Source: Meconema thalassinum
Taxonomy: Eukaryota; Arthropoda; Insecta; Orthoptera; Tettigoniidae
DNA length: 64,000 nucleotides
Assembly: GCA_946902985.2 (NCBI GenBank)
Contig: OX336391.1
Span: 70,719,947-70,783,946 of the forward strand
Reading direction: 5' to 3'
In this document: positions 43,195 to 54,736 of the stretch, piece by piece
Position numbering within the stretch: the stretch's first letter is position 1
How the letters are laid out: every line of letters starts with the position of its first letter
The notes under the pieces: generated by a model
Told to the model about the DNA's origin: nothing
What the model saw: only the letters and a program-made list of their open reading frames with translations
The model's database searches: none
Translations under genes and position numbers: made by a program

Positions 43195-43556
43195 GAAGAA
43201 GTCCTTGCACTTTTCCACCATCTTTTTGTGCAGATCATAATCAGGCAGGACTCGTAACGTTATGGGCGGTCCTTGTCTTGAGCTCACAAGTAAAGGTCAC
43301 AATAGCTCGCTCCTGTCACGAGCATGTGAGTTTGAGCCTGAAAGAGGTACCACCTGCCATCTTTGCGCAGCTGGCCATCCTCATCAAGGCATTTGGTGAG
43401 ATTGTCTCTCCAAGGGCATTTAATTTCCAAAACACCCAAGGCTGGGAAACACTCGCAAGAGACACGAATATCATGTGAAGCATCAATGAAAGGGTATTCA
43501 GAATGCAGTGCAAGGCCGCTTAAAGTGACAGAGAGCTGCCTGTGGCTCTTCCCTTC
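43195..43556 (-). pseudogene. YqaJ nuclease fragment of a second THAP/YqaJ element
   Basis: Minus-strand text SGLALHSEYPFIDASHDIRV, then GVLEIKCPW with the catalytic Glu and Lys, WYLFQAQTHMLVTG and finally VLPDYDLHKKMVEKCKDFF. A frame break lies near 43280. The fragment is bounded upstream by a hAT transposon that inserted at 43557-43564 and downstream by the hAT MITE. The upstream part of the gene probably continues beyond 48181 on the other side of the hAT, where MASQ-type text in minus orientation resumes. Confidence 0.7.
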
Positions 43557-45232
43557 CCCTGGCTCAGTGGCGTACGCAAGATGGCAAGGGGGAGGGGGGG
43601 AGGAGGACACGAGCCCTACCCCGCCAAAAAAAATCTGCATTTAGGAATTTGCCCGTATTTATTGCCGTAAAAATTGAGCGAAGGAATAAAAAACAAATTT
43701 TACAAGTGATATCGGAATAATGAGTGCGGAACGGACGGAGAACTACGAGAAGTGCTCATCCCCTACCTTACCGTCTTTGGCCATTCCTGAATTTAGCCGT
43801 AATCCTCTGCGAACTATCTGATCCCTCCGACAGCAATACGGCGCGCCCTCTAGTATCGCTCCGCCTGCACCACCCCCCCTCCACATCCCAATTCCCCGCC
43901 AGCAAGGTCAGAGCAGGACAATGCAAATGCAAATGTAAACAATGTGTGATGTGTGATGATTTTGTGTAGTGAAAGTAGTTTTGTAGTGTCAGTGACATGC
44001 AACATTCTGTTAAATATGCATATTAGTTAAAAGTGCATTTGAGTTAGTTAGTTATTGTTGTTTTAAGGGGCGGAACTACGAGGTCATCTGCTCCTAAAGT
44101 GCATTTGAGTTTGAGTTTGTGTAGTTCAGCAAGAAGCAGAGCAACGCAAAAAAAAAACACCGTGACTGTCGGCAAACTGTTGACGAATCCGGACGACTGA
44201 TTTGATTTGAGTTGTGCTTTTGGCTGAGCTAGTTATACGTGAGGTTAAGCATGCCAGGGACTTTCCTACAAAATGGTGAGTTTTGAATACAATCCAGCTT
44301 TTGTGGGTTTCTTGTTTGTTGAACTGGGTCATCAATGTGAAATCATAACATCGACAGTACCTACACCATCGTCGCTGATCATGTAACTCGCTGTTTACTT
44401 TGGCGATTTGTGCCCAATTTGCTGTATGAAAAAAAATTATTCGTTTGATTAGGTTCACCTCCCGCGAAAAAGGGGTCGTATACGTCACAAGTACGCTACG
44501 TGCACGTGGGCGTAGACGAGACCATTTATTTTGTATTTTTCGCAGTATGTAATTTTAATTTTTCTTGCATTACCGTAGGCGTTTTGGGCGCTTTTGAACG
44601 TCGGTGACTGATGCAAAAGTTTTTCCTCTGTTTTGTTCTTCAATTTATTTATATTTGTTTATGAGGAAAGAACAAGAACATGATTTTTTTCAAATTTAAT
44701 ATTTGATCTTCGAGGTAGCCAAAATTCGGGTTAAAGTAAAGATTCTTTATATTAGCTCTATTGTTAATTATTTAATTATCTCCAAAATGTCTTTATTTCA
44801 GAACAACCTTGATAGTATACCTACAGTTGATCAGTCTTACTTTGGTACTTTGCTGGGCGTTGAACTTGTAAAATGTAGAATTGACAAAAGATCTTTTTTT
44901 TTGTGTGATTTTATCGTAAGGTGTAACAATACATCATAAAAAACCTCGTTAGCATAGCAAATTGGTACAGGGCCAATTAAAATTTGTCATGCCAAATGCT
45001 TTGTTGGTGGTTGTGGTTGCTGTTACATTTCGTTCAATTTTTTTTTTTTTTATGGGAGACGATCGGGTGAATTTGGTCTGTTTTTAAAATCAAAATTGTT
45101 TCCTTTGAGGGCTGGGGGACGAACGGGTGATTTTGTACTTTTGTTTTTTCATCAAAATTGTTTCTTTTGGAGGGTGGGGAACAAACGGGTGATTTTGTTT
45201 ATTTGTAAATTGTTTCCTTTGTCCTGGTGCAG

Positions 45233-46304
45233 GATGGGGATGGCGTTCATTCATGTCCAGAAAGCTCGGCTGGTGCTGGTGAATTTCTGCACACCAACAA
45301 TACTGATGCTGCAACGGCTCCAATTCCTGCGCCCGTCTCTGGTGTTGGTATAAAACGGTGTACCGTTAGGACCATTGATAGTTTTTTCTCTAAACAACGT
45401 AAGATCACGGTTGAGCCTGAAGCTGCTGGCGTAAATTCACCGTCACCAATCTCTCCTATGTGTACAGAGACACCCTCCAATTCAGGCAGCAGTACACTTA
45501 ACCAAGCAAGTACTAGCAACAATGTGGAGGGTTCCAGCAGTCCACTAGCCACTGTTACTTTACCTGCCGACCCTGTCAATGAGTACGCATGGGATGTAGG
45601 TAATTTCGTGGGCCAGTCGGGTGTAATAGATTTTGAAAAATGTCAGTTGTTAGAGAGACCATGGACTCCCCCGAAGGATTATGCATTTCCGCAGTGTGTT
45701 ATTAAGAAAAAGGGAAAAGAAACCAGAAAGTTTGCACAGAGATCTCACCTCGACAGATATTTTTGGCTAGTCCTCTCCCATAAAGATAAAGGCTTGTATT
45801 GTCAATATTGTGTACTTTTCGCCGCTGGAGAATGCGGGGGTTATCAGTGCAATACCAGTCTGAAACGCTTAGTCCGACAACCATTGACAATGTTTGACGA
45901 CCTTTTGGGTGAAAAGGGAGCACTCTGCTCTCATGAGCGGATTCAGTATCAGAGAAGGGCAGCTGAAGCCATCTTCTCAGCGTGAAATGCAAGTACGCGA
46001 AAATAGAGAACGACTCAGGCCTATATTGAGTATAATCCTTGTGTGTGGCCACCAGAACATACCGCTCCGTGACCACAGAGATCGCGGTTTATTATTACCA
46101 CAGTCTTCAAAATTGGGAGAAAATGACCGGGACCAGGCTGCTAATTTAGAGGAGGAAGAGAAGTCTGTGGCAAAAGAAGGAAACTTCAGAGCTTTGCTTT
46201 GTTTTAGAATAGAAGCAGGAGATGAAAAGTTTTTGAAGCACTTAGAAAATTCTGCCGCAAATGCTACTTACATCAGTCCCAGAACGCAAAATGAGGTAAG
46301 TTAA
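45233..46304 (+). pseudogene. hAT transposase N-terminal part (TTF-type zinc finger)
   Basis: Probable exon after a TGGTGCAG acceptor ending at 45232. An acidic/Ser-rich linker is followed by DSFFSKQRK, then a TTF-type finger: RKFAQRSHLDRYFWLV, GLYCQYCVLFAAGECGG. A frameshift near 45960 moves to RENRERLRPILSIILVCG, HQNIPLRDHRDRG and FLKHLENSAANATYISPRTQNE. A GTAAGT donor follows near 46294. The family is the P52rIPK/ZMYM-type hAT group in insects. Confidence 0.8.
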
Positions 46305-46333
46305 TAGACTGTTGCAAGGTAGAAATTCAAAAG

Positions 46334-47060
46334 GTGATTCTAGGTAGAGTGAGAGACGCGGGGCCATACTCAATAATTTTCTACGAAACCACCGATTGCT
46401 CCCATATCGAGCAACTCGGCTTGTCTTTCAGCTACTTGTATGGGAATTCAATTAGAGAAGATTTTGTCACTTTTGCTGACGCATATGAATCGATTCGCCC
46501 TGAAGATGTAGACAAAAAGAGTGAACGCCGATTGACGGGTATCGCTCTTGCTCATGTCGTGAAGGACCTTCTTTTAAAGCATTCCATTGATATATTAATG
46601 ATGGTTGGAGCAGGCACTGACAATTGCGCCGTTATTTCTTCAAATGTGAAGGGAGCAGTTCAAGAAATACTCAAGAAGGCGGTGAACCCAAGGCGATGTC
46701 CCTGTTGTATTAATGCCCTAAACAACGGCCTGTCAAAGTGTTCGATAGTTGTTTCTTGCCGCAACACTACCGGAATTATGCAGGGAATTATTGCTTTTGC
46801 AAATATGTCTGCAAAGAGACATCTAGTTATTAAACAAGAACTTGGCGACAAAGCTTTAAAAGGATTGTGTGAAACACGTTGGAGCAAGAAACACGACGGG
46901 CATTTGCAGTTTCAGGAAAACCTACACAAAATTTCAAGAACCTTGGAGAAAATCTCCTCGTGGCAAGACCGAAAAACATATGCCGGCGCCTACTGTTTAC
47001 TCCAGGCGATGAAAACTGCAGATTTCGTGATTTCCATGGTGTGCATTTGCGATGTTTTAG
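46334..47060 (+). pseudogene. hAT transposase catalytic region
   Basis: Text SIIFYETTDCSHIEQLGLSF corresponds to the first catalytic acidic region; in most relatives this block reads DES/DET, while here it is ETTD. Then DILMMVGAGTDNCAVISSNVKG, CCINALNNGLSKCS, and the conserved CETRWSKKHDGHLQFQ. A GTAAGA donor follows at 47061; an acceptor TTGCTTCAG ends near 47179. Confidence 0.8.
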
Positions 47061-47179
47061 GTAAGAAAAAATTACATATGATAATTTCGTTTGTTTATTT
47101 ACTTTAATATGTTTTTTAATCTAACACTAATACCATTGTTTAACATTTTAATTGTTGTTCTGGTGGCATTTGCTTCAGG

Positions 47180-47929
47180 AACTACAAAGTCGCTTAGCAA
47201 ATATCTTCAAACTCCATCGCTCGATTTAAAAATGGCATCCGATTTGGTTAAAGATACAACATAGACCTTGGAAATAAAACGACAAGGTGGACAAAAAAAA
47301 TCAGGCAGTTCTTTGCCCGAGCTCAAGCTATTGCACAGGAACTGGGGGGTGGAATTATCACGACCTTGCACAATTGTGCATCAAATTCACCGTGACAACG
47401 TGGAAGAGTTCTTCCGAAAATCTATTTACATCCCTTTGCTTGATAAGGTCATTTCGGATTTGAAACGATGGTTTTCGGATGAAGTGACGAGAATACTGAA
47501 CTAATAGTTAAGAGTGTAGCTGAGACGTATCAACACATTCTCAAAATACCAGTACAATCCGTGCAACATGAGTTTGAAGTTTGGGTGCAAAAATGGGCAA
47601 GGGAGTCGAATGAAAATGCCTCCAAAGTGAGTGTTGTCAGTATCACTGAACAATGTGACAGGGATATTTATCCGTCAATAAACACTTTGCTGAGAATTTT
47701 GGCAACTTTGCCAATAAGGGTAGCAACCCCAGAAAGATCTTTTTCGACTTTACGGCGTTTGAAATCATGGTTGAGAAGTCGTATGGGAGAAGAGCGTCTA
47801 ACAGGTTTAGCACTCATGCATGTACACAAAGACATTAAGGTAGACTTTGAAAAAGTAATAACAAGATATGGGAAGAAGAGTGTGCGGCGCCGCAAATTAG
47901 TTTTATCGCTAACTTTCAGCACACTTTAG
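47180..47929 (+). pseudogene. hAT transposase C-terminal dimerisation domain
   Basis: After the intron the frame is interrupted by a TAG at about 47262 and a TAA at 47502, with DNVEEFFRKSIYIPLLDKVI between. The last part (47561-47929) has the hAT C-terminal signature: YPSINTLLRILATLPI, ATPERSFSTLRRLKSWLRS, MGEERLTGLALMHVH. This domain mediates multimerisation. Confidence 0.88.
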
Positions 47930-48188
47930 CTTTTAGCTAAGTTTATTCACTGTCTGTGAATTTTAAACTTTCGTAGGTTTAAAAGTGACTGTGTTTGTGA
48001 AAGAATCGTTTTTTTTCATGTTTATGCATATTAAACGTATTTTAATATCTTTGTTCAGAGAAATTCATTTATTTCCTAGCTTAACTACTTGTCATAACGA
48101 AAGACCCCTCCCCCCCGTGTAGAACTTGGCCTTGTTCATGCACACGACCCCCCTAAAATGAAAGTCTGGGTACGCCACTGCCCTGACT

Positions 48189-49179
48189 GGCCATGTAATC
48201 ATTACCACGCTGTACCTTAAACATAGTCGCCTCCTCACATAGTTTCATTAGGCAAAACCTCGTTTTGATAGCCTATCTGAAACTTCGAAGGAAATATCGT
48301 GGGTGCCTACGTTAGTTGGACCAACCGGTATAGACTTTTATTATCATTTGTGTATCAAGTGGCTGTCACATTCGGACTTGCCGAGCGATGACTGCGTTAG
48401 CTGTTAGTTCTACGTTTTATTCGTGAGTGTAATCGTAAAGGAAATAGCAACAAGGCGCTTCGTTCGCAAAAGGCGGTATTTGACATACCCAATGAGAAGA
48501 GTTTCCGTATTTACCCCCTTTTCCTCTTGTTTTTTGCCTTCTTAAATTTTCCGTGATCGGTGGTCATTTGTTAAACGGTGATATAACAACCATGATCTAA
48601 AGTATGGCATTCGATTTGGAAATGGTCGACCGTTGAATTTTATTTCCGCTCATATTTGTCCCTCTTTGCAACCCGCCACAGGTATGTGTGAGCTGGTCTC
48701 TCTCTGTAATAATAATATTGTATGGCCTCGGGTGCCAGGTGCAAGCTTTGTTATTTGACACCCAGAGGACAGCTTGCATGTCGAATTTCGTTGTTCCTTG
48801 AAGCATTATGAAAGTCAAGGAGGTTAGATATCTAAGCTCCTTGACACTATAGCGCTTTCTAGTAGAGAAATGAGGAACTTTGTGTTGGCGGAAACTCCCG
48901 ATATTAATTTTGCCATTATGAACACGGCCTACTGAATTCAAATGGGTTCTTTGACATGCCAACATCATATGACATGCGTGTCGTAAATTTTTTCCGCCTT
49001 TCAAAAATCACTTACCATGGCCAGGAGCGAACCTGCAGACCGACACGTTAACCACCCACCCACCGTGGCAAGCAGCTGGTCTCTGAATAGCCGGTAATAT
49101 AATTGAATTTCAAAACATTCTCAGGTGAATAAATTTCAGGTGAGAATTGGAAAGGAGGAGGCTGCGGCCATTAGTTTAG
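48189..49179. other. No gene seen; faint YqaJ-gene continuation
   Basis: On the minus strand 48181-48260 may continue the YqaJ gene interrupted by the hAT. A 135-residue minus-strand frame at 48597-49004 shows no domain. A 22-bp segment at 48228-48249 recurs inverted at 50310-50331. Confidence 0.4.
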
Positions 49180-49395
49180 GAACCATCTCGGTATTTGCCA
49201 TGAGTAGAAATGGGAAACCACGGAAAACCACCTCCAATATGGCTCAAGAGGGAAACGAACCCATCTCTTCTCAGTTTTGCCTCACGAGGCTGAGTGTGCC
49301 CCGTTCCAACCCTCAGATCAGAATTGAAATGTCTTGGAAGAGATGGGAATCGAACCCGGAACTCCCGGGCGACAGCTAAGAATGGTAGCCGCTAC
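49180..49395 (-). repeat. tRNA-derived SINE (first family)
   Basis: In minus orientation: B box GGGTTCGATTCCC and body CTGAGGGTTGGAACGGGGCACACTCAGCC-like. Same family as the SINEs at 11688 and 31965. Confidence 0.7.
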
Positions 49396-49829
49396 TCCAG
49401 GAAGTGGACTCCTGAATTACTATTTCATTAAGTCATCGTAGTCTTTAGCCGTGCAGACTTGGTTAGAGGAAGGGTTTTCAGACCGTAGGAGGAAGCCGGA
49501 GTTTACTTGCTGTAGGGTAGCCAGTTCACCTCTTCCCTTCCACCGCCCACAGAACATGGTCTCCCGACAACCGGTCGTAATTCCAAGGTCTGACCAAGCT
49601 GTTGTACATGTACTTGGATGTGGGTTCGCAAACAGCCCAAGCGAAAAGTCACTGAAAATCACCAGATGTAGCGACATACTCAAAACAGTAAACCTGAGCT
49701 ATCGTGGTGTGTCTAGAAGTGGAATTCCATGGTAAACCTTTTCTAGGAGATATGAAACATATCCACTTCTTTTCAGTTGTCGTATCGAGGCTGAACCAAC
49801 AATGTTACAGCATTCGGACTGAATTAAAT

Positions 49830-49925
49830 GTCTTGGCTGATCCTGGAATCGAACCCAGGGCCTATGGGAGAAGAGCCTTAGACACACAGAAGGCGACCAT
49901 GAACCAGTCCGAGGGATCACCTCCC
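49830..49925 (-). repeat. tRNA-like SINE head
   Basis: In minus orientation it carries GGTTCGATTCCAGG as B box preceded by AAGGCTCTTCTCCCATAGGC. No tRNA folding. The extent is uncertain. Confidence 0.4.
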
Positions 49926-50189
49926 ACAACCACAGATGGCAAGCAGATGTTTATTTTGGTTACAAGGGGACAGGGAGAGGGCAATTTCTCGCATGTTTAA
50001 CCAAGCCAAGAGCGTAGTGTTCACGGGTTTCTAATCTTGCTACTGCTTAACATTGAGCTAGGATTACCTTCGGTCATCAGCCCCTTGTACTTGTGCAGGT
50101 GCGGTGGCGTTGATTGTTGTCTTAAGGGTGCGGCTAATCTGCTCCAAATAGTAAGAACAATAATGATTACAAAAATGGATACTAGCACA

Positions 50190-50296
50190 ACCGTCCTCAC
50201 ATGGCGTTGAGGCTATCACCGTGGTAATGCGGGTTTGGTTCCAGTCTCAGCCTCGTGAAGAACTAAGAAGCGGTGAGTTCAATTCCCACTTCAGCC
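50190..50296 (+). repeat. Degenerate tRNA-derived SINE
   Basis: Contains GCGGGTTTGGTTCCAGTCTCAGCCTCGTGAAG, a decayed B box followed by the CAGCCTCGTGA block of the first SINE family. Confidence 0.4.
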
Positions 50297-51682
50297 CTAC
50301 TACTACTACAATGAAACTATGTGAGGAGGCGTGTAAAATGATTTTTTAATGAAAGTTGTGTCATCCTCTTCTCCTCCCAATAAGTTCGTTCTTCAGCCAG
50401 TACCCCCATCTTCATGTCATGTTCTTCCTGTATGTTTTTCATTCTGGCTGCATGGTACTCTTCGGCATAGCTGACAATTCTTGTCGTTGTTTTCTTTGTA
50501 GGCAGCTTCCCAGAGCTGACTTTCCGATTTTCATTTCCATAAGGTGTCGGACATATTTGGTCTTTATCGGTATGAGTACCCTGACCGGACTATAGGAATT
50601 TCGGACAGATAAGTGGGCTTTGAGCCAGCTTTCCAGAAGAGTGGCTTGTGGTCGATAAAACAAATAAATTATTCAAAGGAGAATAACATGTATTTTACAA
50701 TAATTTACGAAAACATAAAGATCTTTGGTAGCTTAAATACGCTCCTAAGAAAGGGGAATGAATTTAATAAAATTAAAATGGCTTCAAGCCTTGAAGCGAA
50801 CGACGGTACAATACTTAGATATGATACACCGAAGTTCAGAGCGCGATTTTAAGGCACACATTATAATAATTTATAATTTTCAATTATTGATGAATATGAT
50901 AATATTATAACATGTTATAAACAGATAACACACACGAATACAGTCATCACAATTAACACCGGTTATCAGACAGATAGCATAGCCGCATAGCATGGTTAAA
51001 CTTCTTGTACATTTTATGGAACGGAAAAGTTCACAGAACGGGTACACTGTGAACACACCAAAATCTTATCACAGTCAAGTCCTATATTTTAGGTTGGTAA
51101 CAGGGCCTGAATCTAAATTACATTTTGTAAGTATTTTATATCAAATTGCATTTTGTAAATATTGTCATTTCAAATTACAGTACAGTAAGTATGTAGTTAG
51201 TTTTAGTTGTAAGTATGTACTTAGTTTGTTTATTAGATATATGTCATAGTTCTATTAGACTGTGGTGTGTGAAGTGTGTCTGGTGGCAGTTGCATTGTTT
51301 ATTAGTTATAGTTCATGGTTTCATTAGACTGTGATGTGTGAGGGTGCATGTGAGTGTGCCTGGTGACAGACTGTTTCAGTGGTAGTATTTGTTGTTGGGG
51401 GAACCTTAATATTTTTTTCGTTAGTAGAATTTTGGTATTTAATTGTTAGTAGAAGGTTAGTATTTCTGTTAGTAGAATTGCTCTTTACGGTACTTATTCT
51501 GAAAGGGAGTAGCAGCCTTTCAGAATAAATCAATTCTTTACTAGTCTAATAGACGATTAAGATATTGATAATATAAGCCAACTAATGGCTACACTGCGTT
51601 CTGCTGCATGGCTGAAATCAACGGGAAACTACAGCCGTAATGCTATTCCCGAGGATATGCACCTCTCTATGCATCATTACTT
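50297..51682. other. No gene seen; small repeats
   Basis: Contains the inverse copy (50796-50920) of the mariner-derived repeat at 32788-32911. Two imperfect copies of a 65-75 bp segment (about 51228-51288 and 51297-51369, shared core ATTAGACTGTG.TGTGTGA) also lie here. The other frames look random. Confidence 0.5.
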
Positions 51683-52656
51683 GTGATGATGGCCTCCTCC
51701 CTTATAAAATTTCAATCCGGAGGTAAACTAGTCCCCCGTTCGGATCTCCGGGTGGGGACTACTCGAGAGGGCGTTAACATCACAGAAGTGACAAAGAGGA
51801 AATCTAACATTCTACGGATCGGAGCGTGGAATGTTAGAAGTCTGCTAGGAAGTGGAAAGTTAGAAAACTTAGAAAGGGAAATGGATAGGTTGAGGTTGGA
51901 TTTGGTTGGGATTAGTGAAATGCGCTGGCAGGAAGAACAAACTTTTGGTCAGGAGACTATAGGGTCATTAGCACTAAATCAAACAATGGCCAAGCAGGGG
52001 TTGGTCTCATATTGAGTAGGACACTTGGACAGCGGGTGGAATATTATGAGCAATATAGTGAACGGATTAGTGTAGCAAAAATCAATACTAAACCTACGTG
52101 CACCACAGTGGTACAAGTCTATATGCCTACAAGTCAAGCTGATGATGAGGATGTTGAAAAGGTCTACGAAGAAATAGATGAAATTCTGAGGTATATCAAA
52201 GGTGATGAAAATGTTACACCAATGGGAGATTGGAATGCTGTGGTAGGAAAAGGGAGAGAAGGGAGGATAGTAGGAGATTTCGGATTAGGTGAAAGGAATG
52301 ATCGAGGAAGCAGGCTGTTGGAATTCTGCACCAAGCATGAGGTGGTCATAGCTAACACCTTATTCAATAACCACAATAGAAGAATATACACATGGATGAG
52401 ATCAGGAGACAGAGGGCGTTACCAAATCGACTTCATTATGGTCAAGCAGAGGTTTCGAAACCAGATTTGGGATTGTAAAACATATCCTTGTGCTGACATG
52501 AACTCTGACCACAATCTGGTTGTTATGAAATGCAGATTAAAGTTGAAGAAACTGAAGAAAAGTCAAAAGCCAAAAATGTGGGCAATAGACAGACTGAAAG
52601 TAAAGGATGTAAACGAAAGATTCAAGAAGAGTATAACGGAAGGACTAATGAAAACC
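51683..52656 (+). pseudogene. LINE APE-type endonuclease (left part)
   Basis: Text LRIGAWNVRSLLGSGKLE and LVGISEMRW (first motif with Asn and Glu), a frameshift near 52010, then VQVYMPTSQADD, MGDWNAVVGKG (catalytic Asp), IDFIMVKQRFRNQIWDCKTY and MNSDHNLVVM (catalytic His). This is the apurinic-type endonuclease of an RTE/CR1-like LINE that nicks target DNA. The coding sequence is interrupted at 52656 by a hAT insertion and continues from 53958. Confidence 0.85.
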
Positions 52657-53949
52657 TAGTGATTTAAAATGTCTGGGCATTTATAAGTCGGGGAAAATGC
52701 TCAGGATAAATGCCTGGAAAAATGCCCAAAACCCATAAATGCCTAAGGTAGGCATTTTGGGCATTTACCTCTTTTAAAAAAATATTCATAAAGCAACGCT
52801 TATATAAATATTGTTTTAGCCATATATGTATCTACATATGTATTTTATATATTTATCCATACAAACAGGAATATATATGTATACAGTATAGGCCCTACAT
52901 ATTTAATATACAAAATCATTTAATTTATATTGATAGAAAAGTAGTTAAGTAGTCCTAATATTTTTCTATAGCCTCTCAACTCGAGTGGATTTTTATACAT
53001 AATAATTATGCGTATGCCTATGAATGTTGATTGTGTAATTGGGGGGAAAATTCACTTAACACATCAACACATCTTTAAAATTCTTAAATGAGTTTGATAT
53101 TTTACTGACAAATGACTAATACTGAATACATAATGTATGCTATTACATTAACTGTATAAGTTAAAAATGAAACAAATGAGGACATGCGGTACAGCAGACT
53201 ACACATATGAAATTAATAATTAATGTTTTGTGTTCTTGGGTATCTTAATCAATTTCTACTGTTTCTGTATCCTCTTCATCTCTTCTTTCTATTGAACTTT
53301 CATGTAGTTCTGGCTGAGATTCTTCTGACAGTTCTGATTCTGAATCTTCCTCTAGGCCTATAATTCGATCTTGACTGGGTGTTGGAGTTTCTTCTCCTTG
53401 TTCTGGATTACTCTGACGAGTCTTTTCAGTTATTTTGTCGGTTTTACGCCTAGATGTTCCATTCTCCCCATTCATCAGCTTCCAATTGTAGGCTAGATAA
53501 GTCAACTTGGCAGCCCTCTCAGATGTAAGACCATGAATCCAACCAAAACTGCCCAAGGTCCGCTCTGTTGCAGCAGATGTAACAGGTGCCCCTACATTTC
53601 CTACATTTAGATGAGTAGCCCTGCAGGCCTAACTCAGTACTACAATGTTTTATTCAAACCAGATATACTTAATTCCCATTTAGATGTTATTGACAACTTT
53701 GACACAGGATAAGTAAATTATTATTAGCAATATTCGGGCATTACTAGTTTATCCATGAAATGTACCTTTAATTCATGGTTTTTATTATGTTTTAGAAGCT
53801 CTAGTAACAATTACAAGTAGTAAAAAGCAAAAAAAAAGTTTTTAAATGCCCAAATTTTGGGCGCTTAAAACTGCTTTGGGCAAATGCCCGGGCAAATGCC
53901 CATTTATAGATGTCCTGCCCACTGGGCATTTGCCCGGCCCACATCACTA
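52657..53949 (-). mobile_element. hAT deletion derivative inserted in the LINE
   Basis: Termini TAGTGATTT (left) and TAGTGATGT (right, inverted) are flanked by an exact 8-bp duplication TGAAAACC (52649-52656 and 53950-53957). The 1293-bp element keeps only the end of a hAT transposase on the minus strand, so it depended on another copy for movement. Near both ends are GGGCA/TGCCC-rich subterminal segments (GGGCATTTGCCC). Confidence 0.92.
53245..53640 (-). pseudogene. hAT transposase C-terminal remnant
   Basis: Minus-strand text VTSAATERTLGSFGWIHGL then ERAAKLTYLAYNWKLMN matches the hAT dimerisation domain, followed by an acidic Glu/Ser tail ending at the TGA at 53245. The catalytic part is deleted. 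Confidence 0.7.
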
Positions 53950-53957
53950 TGAAAACC

Positions 53958-54455
53958 CCTAAACAAACTTCAATTGCAGACGAATGGGCACTTTTGAAGA
54001 ATGAAATAACAAAATCCGCAGAAGAAAACATTGGTAGGAAAGAAAGAATAGGTAGAAAACCGTGGATCACTAAGGATATACTAGAATTGATGGATGAAAG
54101 GCGAAAACACAAAAATGTAAGAGATTAAAAGGGGAAAGCAGAATACAGACGTCTGAGAAATGAGGTTAACAAGAAGTGCAAGGAAGCGAAAGAAGAATGG
54201 TTGAAAGATAAATGTGCAGGCATAGAAAATTGTCTGAAATTAGGAAAAGTAGACACAGCTTATCGAAGGATTAAGAATACTTTTGGGGAAAAGATGACTA
54301 AGTGCTGTAATATTAAGGACACAAATGGCAAGCCTCTAACAGATAGGGAAGAAAAGGTTGAGAGATGGAAAGCTTACATAGAGTGCTTGTATAAGGGAAA
54401 GGAGATTGAGAATCGTGTAATGGAAAGGGAGGTGGAAATTGATGAGGATGAGTAG
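53958..54455 (+). pseudogene. LINE linker region (right part)
   Basis: Resumes with QTSIADEWALLKNEITKSAEE, GRKPWITKDILELMDERR, a TAA near 54126, then EYRRLRNEVNKKCKEAKEEWL and TNGKPLTDREEKVERWKAY. This precedes the RT domain in RTE-like elements. The copy ends at 54455 before the RT. Confidence 0.75.
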
Positions 54456-54736
54456 GATATATAGGCCGAAGCTGGGGCAGGGGCTAATGGGCAAGATGGC
54501 CGCCGCGCGCAACTGCCCTATGTTATTCTTATGGAGGGGTCAGTCATAGCTGGAGCAGGGGCTAATGGTTAATATGGCTGCCACGCGCTACCACACTCTT
54601 TAATGGCGGGCTTTCCAAATCATTATTTATTGTTTTTAATTTATAAATTTTTATGTATTTAATATTTAATTATTTTTTTAGCACGGGGCTAATACAAAAA
54701 ATGGTCACTGCACACAACCACTTACACATATAACAT
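54456..54736. repeat. Imperfect 72-bp duplication, no gene
   Basis: GGGGCTAATGG(GC/TT)AA(G/T)ATGGC(C/T)GCC is present twice, at about 54478-54510 and 54552-54585, each followed by CGCGC. No gene. Confidence 0.5.

Larger units (their letters stand above)
43565..48180 (+). mobile_element. hAT transposon, 4.6 kb
   Basis: Terminal inverted repeats CAGTGGCGTACGCA (left) and CAGTGGCGTACCCA (right, inverted) are flanked by 8-bp duplications CCCTGGCT (43557-43564) and CCCTGACT (48181-48188), one mismatch. Both ends share G/C-rich subterminal tracts (GGGGGAGG at left, CCTCCCCCCC at right). The interior holds a broken hAT transposase on the plus strand. The first 1.6 kb (43565-45226) is non-coding. 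Confidence 0.93.
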
